Origin: an uncultured Enhydrobacter sp.
GTDB lineage: Bacteria; Pseudomonadota; Gammaproteobacteria; Pseudomonadales; Moraxellaceae
Direction: 5' to 3'
NCBI GenBank assembly: GCA_946222995.1
Contig: CAMIOS010000017.1
Location: 1-51,804 of the forward strand
DNA length: 51,804 nt
Under the pieces are notes generated by a model. The model was not told the DNA's origin and did not search any database. It saw only the letters and a program-made list of their open reading frames with translations. Positions 34,020 to 42,955 of the stretch are shown here, piece by piece. The translations under genes were made by a program, and so were the position numbers. Numbering within the stretch: the first letter of the stretch is position 1; every line of letters starts with the position of its first letter.

Positions 34020-35342
34020 TTAGTTTTCTAAACGGTCGCCAATCAACGCCACCAACTGTTCAGCGATTTTATCCTTACTCGCTTTATCCAGTTTTACCCC
34101 ATCGGCTTTATCACGGAAAAATACCGTCATCGCATTGTCATCACTACCAAAACCGATATCCTTACGGGACACATCATTACAGGCAATCATATCCAAATTT
34201 TTCGCCTCAAGCTTGCCTCTAGCGTATTTTTCCACATCTTGGGTTTCAGCCGCAAAACCCACCACAAACACTTCGGGAAATTCTTTAGCAATGGTCGCCA
34301 AAATATCGGGATTTTTCACCAAATCGAGCGACATTTCATCTTGGGTTTTTTTAATTTTTTGCGGTACCACATCTCGAGTGCGATAATCCGCTACCGCAGC
34401 CGTGGCAATAAAAATATCGGTTGCTGTGCTTTTTGGTTCTATTTCGACATCATTGCCAAATTCATCATGGCTATGCTCATGGCTGTGGTGGTGTTCATGA
34501 TGATGATCATGTTGTTCATCGCTACAACAATCGATTAAATCGCCATACGCACAGTCACGCGCAGCTTGAAGCATTTGTTGAGCAAATAATACATCAATGC
34601 GTTTTATCCCAAATGGTGTGGCTAACGGTACTTTACCGCCAACAATTAATGTCACATTTGCCCCTGCATTACGACAGGCACGGGCTATGGCAAAACCCAT
34701 TTTTCCTGTCGAATGATTGGATAAATAGCGCACAGGATCGATGGCTTCAATCGTGGGTCCTGCGGTGATGGTGACATTTTTACCTGCCAAAACTTGCGGC
34801 GTGGTTTGGCGAGCGATAAAACATTGCACTTGCTCAAGCAGTTCTTCAGGCTCTGGCAATCGTCCTTCACCCACATCACCACAAGCTTGCACACCACTGG
34901 CCGGCTGGATAATGTCATAATCATAATCGGTAAGCGTCTGCAAATTAAGCTTGACTGAAGGGTGTTGCCACATTTGCTGATTCATCGCAGGGGCGACTAA
35001 AATAGGCGCGGTCGTTGCGAGGCAAACGGTGGTGAGCAAATCATCGGCAAGCCCCATTGCGAGTTTGGCAATCGTATTGGCGGTGGCAGGTGCGATGACG
35101 ACCATATCTGCCCATTTGGCAAGCTCGATATGTCCCATTCCGAGTTCTGCGGTTTCGTCTAATAATTCGCTATGAACTGGATTACCTGTCAAGGCTTGCA
35201 ACGTCAAAGGTGTGATAAATTCTTTGGCACTTGCTGTCATGATGACACGCACGTCATAGCCATTTTTGATGAGCAAGCGAGCGAAAAAAGCAGATTTATA
35301 AGCAGCAATACCGCCAGTGATAGCAACAATGATATTTTTCAT
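34020..35342 (-). CDS. coaBC: Phosphopantothenoylcysteine decarboxylase / synthetase
   Basis: This 440-residue bifunctional enzyme makes 4'-phosphopantetheine for coenzyme A. The N-terminal flavin-dependent decarboxylase has ITGGIAAYKSA, LAPA-type VAPAMNQQMWQHPS, and the catalytic cysteine in GVQACGDVGEGRLPEPEE. The synthetase domain starts at ITAGPTIEAIDPVRYLSNHSTGKMG. Between them and within the synthetase, residues about 265-300 hold an unusual histidine-rich insertion, HDHHHEHHHSHEHSHDE, preceded by two cysteines. The start at 35342 (MKNIIVAITGG) is preferred over a frame 13 residues longer. Confidence 0.93.
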   Translation of the reverse strand: MKNIIVAITGGIAAYKSAFFARLLIKNGYDVRVIMTASAKEFITPLTLQALTGNPVHSELLDETAELGMGHIELAKWADMVVIAPATANTIAKLAMGLADDLLTTVCLATTAPILVAPAMNQQMWQHPSVKLNLQTLTDYDYDIIQPASGVQACGDVGEGRLPEPEELLEQVQCFIARQTTPQVLAGKNVTITAGPTIEAIDPVRYLSNHSTGKMGFAIARACRNAGANVTLIVGGKVPLATPFGIKRIDVLFAQQMLQAARDCAYGDLIDCCSDEQHDHHHEHHHSHEHSHDEFGNDVEIEPKSTATDIFIATAAVADYRTRDVVPQKIKKTQDEMSLDLVKNPDILATIAKEFPEVFVVGFAAETQDVEKYARGKLEAKNLDMIACNDVSRKDIGFGSDDNAMTVFFRDKADGVKLDKASKDKIAEQLVALIGDRLEN

Positions 35343-35433
35343 AAAGTTTAGATGACAAAAAAATTGCGGATATAGTAACAATTTTTGATAAGTTTAGGTA
35401 TCATTTAGCCAAGAAATTTAAATGGAATGTGTA

Positions 35434-36108
35434 ATGGCAATCAAAGACTGGCATGAAGATGAGAGACCGCGTGAAAAACTCTTGCAAAAAGGTGCACAAA
35501 GCCTATCGGATAGCGAAATTTTAGCAATTTTTTTGCGTGTTGGTAGCAAAAATAAATCGGCTATTGAATTGGCTAGAGATTTGATTAATCAATTTGGTAG
35601 CCTTGCTCAATTATTGTCTGCATCCAGTGAAGAAGTCATGGCATGTCATGGTATTGGTACCGCAAAATATGCTCAAATTTTGGCAAGTCTTGAAATGGGC
35701 AAACGCTATCTTGCCAGTCAAGTCAAGCAATCCCCTGCCCTAAATTCAAGCCAACTGGTTAAAGATTATCTCACCACACAGTTACGGCCACTCAAGCGAG
35801 AAGTGTTTGCGGTACTTTTTTTGACCAATGAATTAACCTTGATACAATTTGAGACTATATTTACGGGTGGGATTTCATCATGCTCGGTGTGCGTGCGTGA
35901 AGTGCTTCGGCAAGCATTAAAATATGGGGCAAGTCAGCTGATTATCGCCCATAATCATCCAAATACATCAGCTTTGCCGTCAAAAGCCGATTTGGATATA
36001 ACACAGAGTTTGGCAAAGGCGTGCGAGCTAGTCGATATGACCTTAATTGACCATATCATTGTGGGGCAAGATGAGACAAGATCGCTCAAAGAAATGGGAA
36101 AGTTTTAA
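35434..36108 (+). CDS. radC: RadC/JAB-domain protein
   Basis: This 224-residue protein has an N-terminal helix-hairpin-helix (LSASSEEVMACHGIGTAKYAQI) and a C-terminal JAB/MPN metal site (HNHPNTSALPSKADLD). The usual PREV before the metal site reads VREV here, and the residues before it (GGISSCSVC) are divergent. Despite the name, a DNA repair role is not established for the family. GGA lies eight bases before the ATG at 35434; the frame extends to 35422. It is divergent from coaBC, its usual neighbour. Confidence 0.9.
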   Translation: MAIKDWHEDERPREKLLQKGAQSLSDSEILAIFLRVGSKNKSAIELARDLINQFGSLAQLLSASSEEVMACHGIGTAKYAQILASLEMGKRYLASQVKQSPALNSSQLVKDYLTTQLRPLKREVFAVLFLTNELTLIQFETIFTGGISSCSVCVREVLRQALKYGASQLIIAHNHPNTSALPSKADLDITQSLAKACELVDMTLIDHIIVGQDETRSLKEMGKF

Positions 36109-36124
36109 GATGTTTAACAAAAAT

Positions 36125-36880
36125 TTAGTGAGAAAAAAACACATATTTAATTAACATCGCAAAACACATAATGACAATGACAGGTCGAATAAAGTTTGCT
36201 CCACCTTTAATTGCCATGTGCGCCCCAAGTGATGCCCCAATAAATTGTCCGACCATCATCACAAATCCCACCGACCATAGCACTTTCCCACCCAAAATAA
36301 AAAATGTCAGCGAGGCAATGTTACTGGTAAAGTTCAATAATTTAGCATTGGCAGTAGCGGTGATCATGTCGTAACCACGCAATGCCACGCCGCCTAAAGC
36401 AAAAAACATTCCTGTCCCAGGACCAAGATAACCATCATAAAAGCCAATCAAAGGTGAGACAACATACTGCCATTGGTTATTAGTAATACGAGGTTCAGAT
36501 TTTATATTACCTACATTTGGTGCCAATAAATAATAGAGGCCGATCATAGCAATTAAAAATGGAATACCTCTGGTTAATAATACTGGTGGGGATAATTGCA
36601 CAGCAATTGCTCCCGATACCGCCCCAATAAAACATGCACTAAGCGAACGCCAAATTTGTTTTGGATGAATTTTTCCCTTTTTTATCATAGTGATAGATGC
36701 AGATAATGAGCCTGCTGTTGCTTGTAGTTTATTGGTACCTAGGGTAAATAGCGGTGGAATATTTGCCATCAATAAGGCAGGAATCGTAAGAAGACCGCCA
36801 CCACCCGCCATTGCATCTAAAAATCCCGCAATCGCTGCTACAAGCGATAACATGATTAAACTATCAATAGATAAACTCAT
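36125..36880 (-). CDS. TSUP-family permease (TauE/SafE type)
   Basis: This 251-residue membrane protein has about eight hydrophobic segments and the family's duplicated glycine-rich loops: AGFLDAMAGGGGLLTIPALL near the N-terminus and LIGFYDGYLGPGTGMFFALG in the second half. The family exports or imports sulfur oxyanions and small organic acids; the substrate is not predictable here. AAGGAC precedes the ATG at 36880, and a longer frame reaches 36934 through the terminator. Confidence 0.87.
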   Translation of the reverse strand: MSLSIDSLIMLSLVAAIAGFLDAMAGGGGLLTIPALLMANIPPLFTLGTNKLQATAGSLSASITMIKKGKIHPKQIWRSLSACFIGAVSGAIAVQLSPPVLLTRGIPFLIAMIGLYYLLAPNVGNIKSEPRITNNQWQYVVSPLIGFYDGYLGPGTGMFFALGGVALRGYDMITATANAKLLNFTSNIASLTFFILGGKVLWSVGFVMMVGQFIGASLGAHMAIKGGANFIRPVIVIMCFAMLIKYVFFSH

Positions 36881-36920
36881 TTTTGTCCTTAACGCTATAA
36901 ATGATAAAACAATAGCATAA

Positions 36921-36955
36921 AAAAAACCCCACAAGTAAACCTATGGGGCTTTAAT
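36921..36955 (-). terminator. Terminator of the alpha operon
   Basis: On the minus strand CCCCA and TGGGG enclose a 12-base loop and are followed by a run of eight Ts. It lies just after rplQ and before the TSUP gene. Confidence 0.8.
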
Positions 36956-36967
36956 AACAAATATTGA

Positions 36968-37327
36968 TTAGTCGCGGTCAACGAGTTCAACATATGCCAT
37001 TGGGGCAGCATCACCATCACGGTAGCCCGCTTTGATAATACGCAAATAACCACCTGGACGAGCTTTATAACGTGGACCTAACGTGGTAAACAATTTACCA
37101 ACGGTCGCTTTGTTACGTAAACGATTAAACGCTAGACGACGATTAGCAACTGAATCTTCTTTTGCTAAGGTAATCAAAGGCTCTGCCACACGGCGAAGCT
37201 CTTTGGCTTTAGGTAAAGTGGTTTTAATAAGTTCATGTTCAAACAATGAGTTAGTCATGTTTTGGAACATTGCCTTACGATGGCTACTGGTACGACCCAG
37301 TTTTACGCCGCTGTTACGATGTCGCAT
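36968..37327 (-). CDS. rplQ: 50S ribosomal protein L17
   Basis: This 119-residue protein starts with the canonical MRHRNSGVKLGRTSSHR. The ATG at 37327 has AAGGAAG upstream; a two-residue longer frame would need a TTG. L17 lies near the peptide tunnel exit. It is the last gene of the alpha operon. Confidence 0.96.
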   Translation of the reverse strand: MRHRNSGVKLGRTSSHRKAMFQNMTNSLFEHELIKTTLPKAKELRRVAEPLITLAKEDSVANRRLAFNRLRNKATVGKLFTTLGPRYKARPGGYLRIIKAGYRDGDAAPMAYVELVDRD

Positions 37328-37347
37328 GGTCAAACTTCCTTTAAATT

Positions 37348-38355
37348 TTAACGGCTACGGTAAGAGAAGCGATCATCAACCCGTAAATCAGCTGGCGGCC
37401 AATTTTCAAGACGCATACCTAGTTCTAAATCTTTAGAAGCTAATACATCTTTAATTTCAGTTAATGACTTCTTACCAAGATTTGGGGTTTTAAGCAACTC
37501 TGTTTCAGTGCGTTGTACCAAATCGCCAATGTAATAGATATTTTCCGCTTTCAAGCAATTCGCTGAGCGAACCGTCAATTCTAAGTCGTCCACTGGGCGT
37601 AATAGCACTGGGTCAACTTCTTCTTTTTCCTTGATAGGCTCTGGGGCAGTTTCTGCTTCTAAATCCACAAACACCGAAATCTGTTGCTGTAGAATCGTTG
37701 CAGCTTTACGGATCGCCTCTTCTGGGTCAATTGTACCATTGGTTTCTAGTTCAATGACCAAACGATCCAAGTCAGTACGTTGTTCAACGCGAGCATTTTC
37801 CACCTGATAAGCCACCCGTACAATCGGGCTATAACTTGCATCAAGTTTTAGACGTCCAATAGCTTTGCTATCGCCCGAGTCTTTACGCATATTAGCAGGT
37901 TCATAACCACGGCCTACTGTGACACGTAGGCGCATTTTTAGATGACCACGATCACTTAACGTACCTAAGACCAAATCTGGATTCATGATAGTAACATTAT
38001 GTGGTAGCTCAATATCTGACGCTAACACATTACCAGGGCCTTGTTTATCAAGACTTAAGAATACTTCATTTTGGTCATGAAGTTGTATAGCCAATCCTTT
38101 TAAATTTAATAAAAGGTCTAATACATCTTCTTGTAAACCTTCAAGTGTTGAGTACTCATGGTCAACACCCTCGATTTCAGCTTCAATAACAGCTGCACCA
38201 GGCAATGAAGAAAGTAGAATACGGCGAAGGGCATTACCTAAGGTATGCCCAAAACCACGTTCTAACGGTTCGAGCGTGACTTTGGCATGCGTTTCATTGA
38301 CCGTATCCACATGAATGGCATTCGGTGTTAGAAACTCAGTAGCATTTAGCATCAT
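37348..38355 (-). CDS. rpoA: RNA polymerase subunit alpha
   Basis: This 335-residue subunit assembles core RNA polymerase and contacts promoters and activators. The N-terminal assembly domain has LEPLERGFGHTLGNALRRILLSS. The C-terminal domain has ELTVRSANCLKAENIYYIGDLV and LGKKSLTEIKDVL. GAGGTGA precedes two adjacent ATG codons, and either could be used. It lies between rpsD and rplQ as usual. Confidence 0.97.
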   Translation of the reverse strand: MMLNATEFLTPNAIHVDTVNETHAKVTLEPLERGFGHTLGNALRRILLSSLPGAAVIEAEIEGVDHEYSTLEGLQEDVLDLLLNLKGLAIQLHDQNEVFLSLDKQGPGNVLASDIELPHNVTIMNPDLVLGTLSDRGHLKMRLRVTVGRGYEPANMRKDSGDSKAIGRLKLDASYSPIVRVAYQVENARVEQRTDLDRLVIELETNGTIDPEEAIRKAATILQQQISVFVDLEAETAPEPIKEKEEVDPVLLRPVDDLELTVRSANCLKAENIYYIGDLVQRTETELLKTPNLGKKSLTEIKDVLASKDLELGMRLENWPPADLRVDDRFSYRSR

Positions 38356-38381
38356 AGGTCACCTCGATTTTCAATAAAAAA

Positions 38382-39023
38382 TTATTTAGAATATAACTCA
38401 ACGATTAAGCTTTCGTTAATTTCACTTGGTAAATCTGCACGGTCAGGTGCTTGCTTGAATGTCCCTTGCAGCTTACTATGATCAACTTCTAACCATACCG
38501 GTGTACCACGTTGTCCTGCAAGCTCAATCGCATTTTTAATACGCAATTGTTCTTTAGCTTTTTCGTGGACAGCAATAACGTCACCATCTTGTAATTGAAT
38601 TGATGGAATGTTAACACGGACAAATTCATCACGACCAGCTTTTTTAACCAAAATAGCACGATGACTTACCAATTGACGTGCTTCAGCGCGAGTTGCACCA
38701 AATCCCATACGGTAAACAACATTATCTAAACGACGCTCAAGCATTTGTAACAAGTTCTCACCGGTTGCACCACGCATACGCGCCGCTTCTTTATAGTAAT
38801 TAGAGAATTGACGCTCTAATACACCATACATGCGTTTTACTTTTTGTTTCTCACGTAACTGTGCAGAATACTCTGATGTTTTGCTACGTGGATTACCATG
38901 TTGACCAGGGGCACGGTCAGCTTTTTTGGTTTTCTCTTCGTACGCTTTAACGCCTGATTTTAATTGTAAATCAGTACCTTCACGACGAGAAAGTTTTAAT
39001 TTTGGACCTAGATAACGGGCCAT
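38382..39023 (-). CDS. rpsD: 30S ribosomal protein S4
   Basis: This 213-residue primary 16S rRNA-binding protein starts MARYLGPKLKLSRREGTDL. The S4 RNA-binding domain is visible as RLDNVVYRMGFGATRAEARQLVSH. It lacks an N-terminal zinc cysteine knuckle. In E. coli S4 represses the alpha operon by binding the leader before rpsM; the leader here also contains a hairpin. Confidence 0.96.
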   Translation of the reverse strand: MARYLGPKLKLSRREGTDLQLKSGVKAYEEKTKKADRAPGQHGNPRSKTSEYSAQLREKQKVKRMYGVLERQFSNYYKEAARMRGATGENLLQMLERRLDNVVYRMGFGATRAEARQLVSHRAILVKKAGRDEFVRVNIPSIQLQDGDVIAVHEKAKEQLRIKNAIELAGQRGTPVWLEVDHSKLQGTFKQAPDRADLPSEINESLIVELYSK

Positions 39024-39052
39024 ATAAGTCTCCTTAATCTCAACGTAGCATC

Positions 39053-39442
39053 TTAAACACGACGTTTTTTGGGTGGACGAGTTCCGTTATGAGGAATCGG
39101 GGTTATATCGCTAATGCTATTAATTTTATAACCCAATGCGCCCAATGCTCTTACCGCAGACTCACGACCAGGTCCTGGACCTTTAACCAAGACATCAACA
39201 TTCTTAACACCATATTCTTGCGCTGCTTTACCAGCAACTTCAGCAGCTACTTGAGCAGCAAATGGTGTAGATTTACGTGAACCACGGAAGCCTTGTCCAC
39301 CGGCGGTGGCCCAAGCCAAAGCATTACCTTGACGGTCGGTAATGGTAACAATGGTGTTATTAAAAGACGCATGGATATGAGCTACGCCCTCAGAAACCGA
39401 GCGACGAGTCACTTTTTTGCGACTGCGAGTGTCTTTTGCCAT
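39053..39442 (-). CDS. rpsK: 30S ribosomal protein S11
   Basis: This 129-residue protein of the small-subunit platform has VAHIHASFNNTIVTITDRQGN, GFRGSRKSTPFAAQ and the closing THNG-type ITPIPHNGTRPPKKRRV. AGGAAG precedes the ATG. Confidence 0.96.
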   Translation of the reverse strand: MAKDTRSRKKVTRRSVSEGVAHIHASFNNTIVTITDRQGNALAWATAGGQGFRGSRKSTPFAAQVAAEVAGKAAQEYGVKNVDVLVKGPGPGRESAVRALGALGYKINSISDITPIPHNGTRPPKKRRV

Positions 39443-39462
39443 CTTTTAGCTTCCTAAGTTAA

Positions 39463-39819
39463 TTATTTCTTGACTGCTTTACGTGGACCTTTACGGGTAC
39501 GTGCATTTGTTTTAGTACGTTGACCGTTTACAGGCAAGCCACGACGATGACGTAAACCACGATAGCAGCCTAAGTCAACTAAGCGTTTAATATTCATTGA
39601 GATTTCACGACGTAAGTCACCTTCAGTCATGTATTCTGCAACTTGTGAGCGGACAGCATCAAGCTGGGCATCGTCTAACTGACTGATTTTAGTAGTGGGC
39701 GAAATATTCACTGCTTCTAAGATTTTAGCGGCAGTTGTACGTCCAATACCAAAAATATAAGTCAATGAGATGATAGCGTGCTTGTTGTCCGGAATGTTTA
39801 CACCGGCAATACGAGCCAT
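39463..39819 (-). CDS. rpsM: 30S ribosomal protein S13
   Basis: This 118-residue head protein contacts the P-site tRNA and L5. The start MARIAGVNIPDNKHA is canonical and lies nine bases after GGAG; a longer frame to 39861 is not supported. The basic tail GQRTKTNARTRKGPRKAVKK is typical. It is the first gene of the alpha operon. Confidence 0.96.
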   Translation of the reverse strand: MARIAGVNIPDNKHAIISLTYIFGIGRTTAAKILEAVNISPTTKISQLDDAQLDAVRSQVAEYMTEGDLRREISMNIKRLVDLGCYRGLRHRRGLPVNGQRTKTNARTRKGPRKAVKK

Positions 39820-39846
39820 TGACATCTTCTCCAAATGATAAATACT

Positions 39847-39863
39847 AGATGAATAAATCATCT
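39847..39863 (-). promoter_or_regulatory. Hairpin in the alpha-operon leader
   Basis: AGATGA and TCATCT form a short stem in the transcript, 27 bp upstream of the rpsM start. In E. coli the same leader folds into a pseudoknot bound by S4. A similar role here is inferred only. Confidence 0.4.
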
Positions 39864-39925
39864 GCTCTGTGTCATCTTAATTTATCGGTTATCTACAATA
39901 AGTTAAGAATAACGACAAGTCGCGG

Positions 39926-39954
39926 ATGATACCTCATCCCCGTCTTATTTGCAA
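39926..39954 (-). promoter_or_regulatory. Promoter of the alpha operon
   Basis: On the minus strand TTGCAA (39949-39954) and TATCAT (39926-39931) are separated by 17 bases. The site lies in the gap between rpmJ and rpsM, where an alpha-operon promoter is expected. Confidence 0.72.
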
Positions 39955-39972
39955 GGCTTAATACAAAATAGT

Positions 39973-40089
39973 TTAGCCTTGACGTTGTTTATGGCGAGGT
40001 TCTGCACTGCAAATAATACGAACAACACCTTTGCGGCGCACAACTTTACAACTACCGCAGATTCTTTTAACAGATGCTTGAACTTTCAT
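39973..40089 (-). CDS. rpmJ: 50S ribosomal protein L36
   Basis: This 38-residue protein reads MKVQASVKRICGSCKVVRR followed by a second CxxxxH-type half (IICSAEPRHKQRQG). The CxxC and C/H residues form the zinc site, so this is the zinc-bound form. It sits between secY and rpsM as usual, and GGAG lies upstream of the ATG. Confidence 0.95.
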   Translation of the reverse strand: MKVQASVKRICGSCKVVRRKGVVRIICSAEPRHKQRQG

Positions 40090-40114
40090 ACAAAGCTCCT
40101 TAAATAGATAATAA

Positions 40115-41452
40115 CTAAGATTGGGTTAATGGATTTGCCTGTATTAACGAGTAATCATGATATTGATGGGTCATTAAATGCGCTTTTACTTGCGCAATAA
40201 AATCCATAATCACTACCACAGTAATTAATACTGACGTGCCGCCCAAATGAAATGGAATACCAAACCATGACTGTAAAATCATTGGCATTAAGCAGATAAT
40301 TGTCATATAAATCGCACCGATAAAGGTTAAGCGATTTAACACATGGTCAAGATAGCGTTGCGTTTGCTGACCAGGTCGAATGCCAGGGATATATGCGCCA
40401 CTACGTTTTAAGTTGTCTGCCACTTCTTTTGGACTAAAAACCAATGCTGTATAAAAATAACAAAAGAAAATTATTAAGGCGCCAAAAATCAATAAATATA
40501 AGGGTGATCCAGGTGACAATAATAATGCAAAATTCTGCATAAACTTTTGAAATAGCGTTGGATTAGTTGATGTACCGACCCATTGACCTAAACTTGCAGG
40601 AAACAATAATAATGAACTTGCAAAAATAGCAGGGATCACACCGGCCATATTAATTTTTAGTGGTAAGTGAGACTGTTGCTGTGCATATATTTTACGACCT
40701 TGCTGCTGTTTTTGGGCATAATTAACCGGAATACGCCGTTGTGCTCGCTCAATAAAAATAATACCCGCCACTACTGCTAAAGCTAATAAAGCAAACAACA
40801 TTAAAGTGATCATGTGCAATTGGCCACTTTGTACCTGTGACCAAGATTGAGAAATAATACCCGGAAAACTTGATACAATGCCTGCTAAAATCAGCATAGA
40901 GATACCGTTACCAATACCTCGCTCAGTAATTTGCTCACCTAGCCACATCAAAAACATCGAACCAGCAACTAAAGAAGTTACCGCAGGGATATAAAAACTT
41001 AGCCCTGTTGACAAGGTTAAATGCTGACTGATTAAACCTGTGCACATGCCAATCGATTGAACCAATGCCAGTATCAAGGTTAATTGCCGCGTATATTTGT
41101 TTATTTGGCGTTGACCCGACTGCCCTTCTTTTTTCAATGCTTCCAATGACGGAATCACGCTTGTCATCATTTGGACAATAATTGAGGCAGAGATATACGG
41201 CATAATACCCAGTGCCATCACTGACATACGTTGTAAAGCACCACCTGAGAACATATTAAAAAGTCCTAAGATGGTATTTTCATTGGTTTTAAAAAAATCA
41301 GCTAAACTATCTGGATTCATGCCAGGAATTGGTACATGTGAGCCAAAACGATAAACGACTAATGCACCCAACAAAAAAAGTAAACGATTAAATAATTCGT
41401 CATACTTTCTGATAAATGCCAATGGATTCATCGATGCTGTGTGATTAGCCAT
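40115..41452 (-). CDS. secY: Protein translocase subunit SecY
   Basis: This 445-residue channel protein has ten predicted membrane helices. Landmarks are FGSHVPIPGMNPD, FNMFSGGALQRMSVMALGIMPYISASI (the plug region and helix 2b), GIGNGISMLI, and NLKRSGAYIPGIRPGQQT in the last cytoplasmic loop. It forms the membrane protein-export pore with SecE and SecG. It is downstream of rplO, its usual place in the spc operon. Confidence 0.97.
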   Translation of the reverse strand: MANHTASMNPLAFIRKYDELFNRLLFLLGALVVYRFGSHVPIPGMNPDSLADFFKTNENTILGLFNMFSGGALQRMSVMALGIMPYISASIIVQMMTSVIPSLEALKKEGQSGQRQINKYTRQLTLILALVQSIGMCTGLISQHLTLSTGLSFYIPAVTSLVAGSMFLMWLGEQITERGIGNGISMLILAGIVSSFPGIISQSWSQVQSGQLHMITLMLFALLALAVVAGIIFIERAQRRIPVNYAQKQQQGRKIYAQQQSHLPLKINMAGVIPAIFASSLLLFPASLGQWVGTSTNPTLFQKFMQNFALLLSPGSPLYLLIFGALIIFFCYFYTALVFSPKEVADNLKRSGAYIPGIRPGQQTQRYLDHVLNRLTFIGAIYMTIICLMPMILQSWFGIPFHLGGTSVLITVVVIMDFIAQVKAHLMTHQYHDYSLIQANPLTQS

Positions 41453-41458
41453 CTAGGA

Positions 41459-41899
41459 TTACTCCTCAACGCTGCCGCCAACCGCTTCAATTGCCGATTG
41501 GGCACCTTTAGTCACTTTCACGCCTTTAAACGTATACGCTTTTTTCACTTCACCCGACAAGATGATGCGAACACGCTGCATATCGTGACGAATAATATTG
41601 GCAGCTTTTAATGTTTCTACAGACACCACATCACCGTCAATTTTATTGAGTTCAGATAAACGCACTTCAGCTGTTAGCATCGCAAGTTTACTAGTGAAAC
41701 CAAATTTGGGTAAACGACGGTATAAAGGCATTTGACCACCTTCAAAACCTGAGCGGATACCAGAACCGGTACGTGAGGTTTGGCCTTTGATACCACGACC
41801 ACCAGTTTTACCAATACCAGAACCGATACCACGACCACGGCGAAGTTTGGTTTTTTTAGAACCTTCAGCCGGTGCTAATTCATTTAGACGTAAGCCCAT
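41459..41899 (-). CDS. rplO: 50S ribosomal protein L15
   Basis: This 146-residue protein has LRLNELAPAEGSKKTKLRRGRG and the glycine-rich GKTGGRGIKGQTSRTGSG arm. Its ATG overlaps the rpmD stop by one base, and GGAGG lies inside the end of rpmD, so the two are translationally coupled. Confidence 0.96.
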   Translation of the reverse strand: MGLRLNELAPAEGSKKTKLRRGRGIGSGIGKTGGRGIKGQTSRTGSGIRSGFEGGQMPLYRRLPKFGFTSKLAMLTAEVRLSELNKIDGDVVSVETLKAANIIRHDMQRVRIILSGEVKKAYTFKGVKVTKGAQSAIEAVGGSVEE

Positions 41900-42078
41900 T
41901 ACACTTCCTCCACTTTAACCATATAGTTAACACGGTTAACCATGCCACGGGTAGAAGGGGTATCTTCAACTTCGACAGTATGCCCGATACGGCGTAAGCC
42001 CAAACCTTTTAAAGTAGCTTTATGGCTAGCTAAACGATGTGAGCTTGATTTCGTTTGAGTAACTTTCATTTTTTTCAT
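41899..42078 (-). CDS. rpmD: 50S ribosomal protein L30
   Basis: This 59-residue protein begins MKKMKVTQTKSSS and contains LKGLGLRRIGHTVEVED, the L30 signature. The first ATG at 42078 fits the GGTGAG upstream; a second ATG three codons on is possible. It lies between rpsE and rplO. Confidence 0.95.
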   Translation of the reverse strand: MKKMKVTQTKSSSHRLASHKATLKGLGLRRIGHTVEVEDTPSTRGMVNRVNYMVKVEEV

Positions 42079-42090
42079 GATAACTCACCT

Positions 42091-42591
42091 TTAGCCCAAG
42101 ATTTCTTCAACAGATTTGCCACGTTTTGCCGCAACTTTCTCTGGTGAAGACATTTCTTTTAATCCATTAAATGTTGCACGTACAACGTTAGCGGCATTGG
42201 TAGAACCATAAGTTTTAGCCAATACGTTTTGTACACCGGCAACCTCTAAAACCGCACGCATTGCACCGCCTGCAATAACACCTGTACCTTCTGAAGCAGG
42301 CTGCATATAGACACGGCTAGCACCATGACGCGCATTGATTGGATGCTGCAAGGTAGTACCATTTAAGTCAACAGTGATCATGTTACGTTTGGCAGCTTCT
42401 AACGCTTTTTGAATAGCCGCTGGTACTTCACGAGCTTTACCACGACCAAAACCAACACGACCATTGCCATCACCCACAACGGTTAAGGCAGTGAATGAAA
42501 AAATACGACCGCCTTTTACAACTTTAGATACACGACCTACGGTAACTAAGCGTTCGACCAATCCATCTGTTTGTTGTTCGACTTTTGCCAT
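42091..42591 (-). CDS. rpsE: 30S ribosomal protein S5
   Basis: This 166-residue protein helps keep decoding accurate. The double-stranded RNA-binding part has RVSKVVKGGRIFSFTALTVVG and GRVGFGRGKAREVPAAI. The GTGVIAGGAMRAVLEVAG segment is conserved. GGAG lies eight bases before the ATG. Confidence 0.96.
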   Translation of the reverse strand: MAKVEQQTDGLVERLVTVGRVSKVVKGGRIFSFTALTVVGDGNGRVGFGRGKAREVPAAIQKALEAAKRNMITVDLNGTTLQHPINARHGASRVYMQPASEGTGVIAGGAMRAVLEVAGVQNVLAKTYGSTNAANVVRATFNGLKEMSSPEKVAAKRGKSVEEILG

Positions 42592-42593
42592 GA

Positions 42594-42944
42594 TTAGAAC
42601 TCCAATCCATTTTCACGAGCGGCTTCAGCTAATGCTTTGACACGACCATGATATTTAAAACCGCTACGGTCAAAGGCAACTTTGCTAATACCAGCCGCTT
42701 TTGCACGTTCTGCAATAAGTTTACCAACGGCAGTCGCCGCATCAATGTTACTGGTTTTCCCAGAACGTAGGCTTGCATCTAATGTTGATGCTTGGGCAAG
42801 CACTTCCCCACCTGTTTGTGAAATCACTTGAGCATAAATGTGGCTATTGCTACGGTTAACCACTAAACGATTAACACGTAATCCACGGATATGAAAACGG
42901 GTTTTTTTCGCTCGACGTAAGCGAGCAGCTTTTTTATCCAACAT
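42594..42944 (-). CDS. rplR: 50S ribosomal protein L18
   Basis: This 116-residue 5S rRNA-binding protein begins with a basic arm, DKKAARLRRAKKTRFHIRG, and ends with the family signature KVAFDRSGFKYHGRVKALAEAARENGLEF (split over two motifs). Two bases separate it from rpsE. Confidence 0.95.
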   Translation of the reverse strand: MLDKKAARLRRAKKTRFHIRGLRVNRLVVNRSNSHIYAQVISQTGGEVLAQASTLDASLRSGKTSNIDAATAVGKLIAERAKAAGISKVAFDRSGFKYHGRVKALAEAARENGLEF

Positions 42945-42955
42945 ATCATTTCACC

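Noticed and set aside
34239..34768. Histidine-rich frames opposite coaBC
   Set aside because: They arise from the histidine-coding repeats of coaBC read on the other strand.
39820..39972. A small gene between rpmJ and rpsM
   Set aside because: No frame with a start and ribosome-binding site. The stretch is explained by a promoter and leader.
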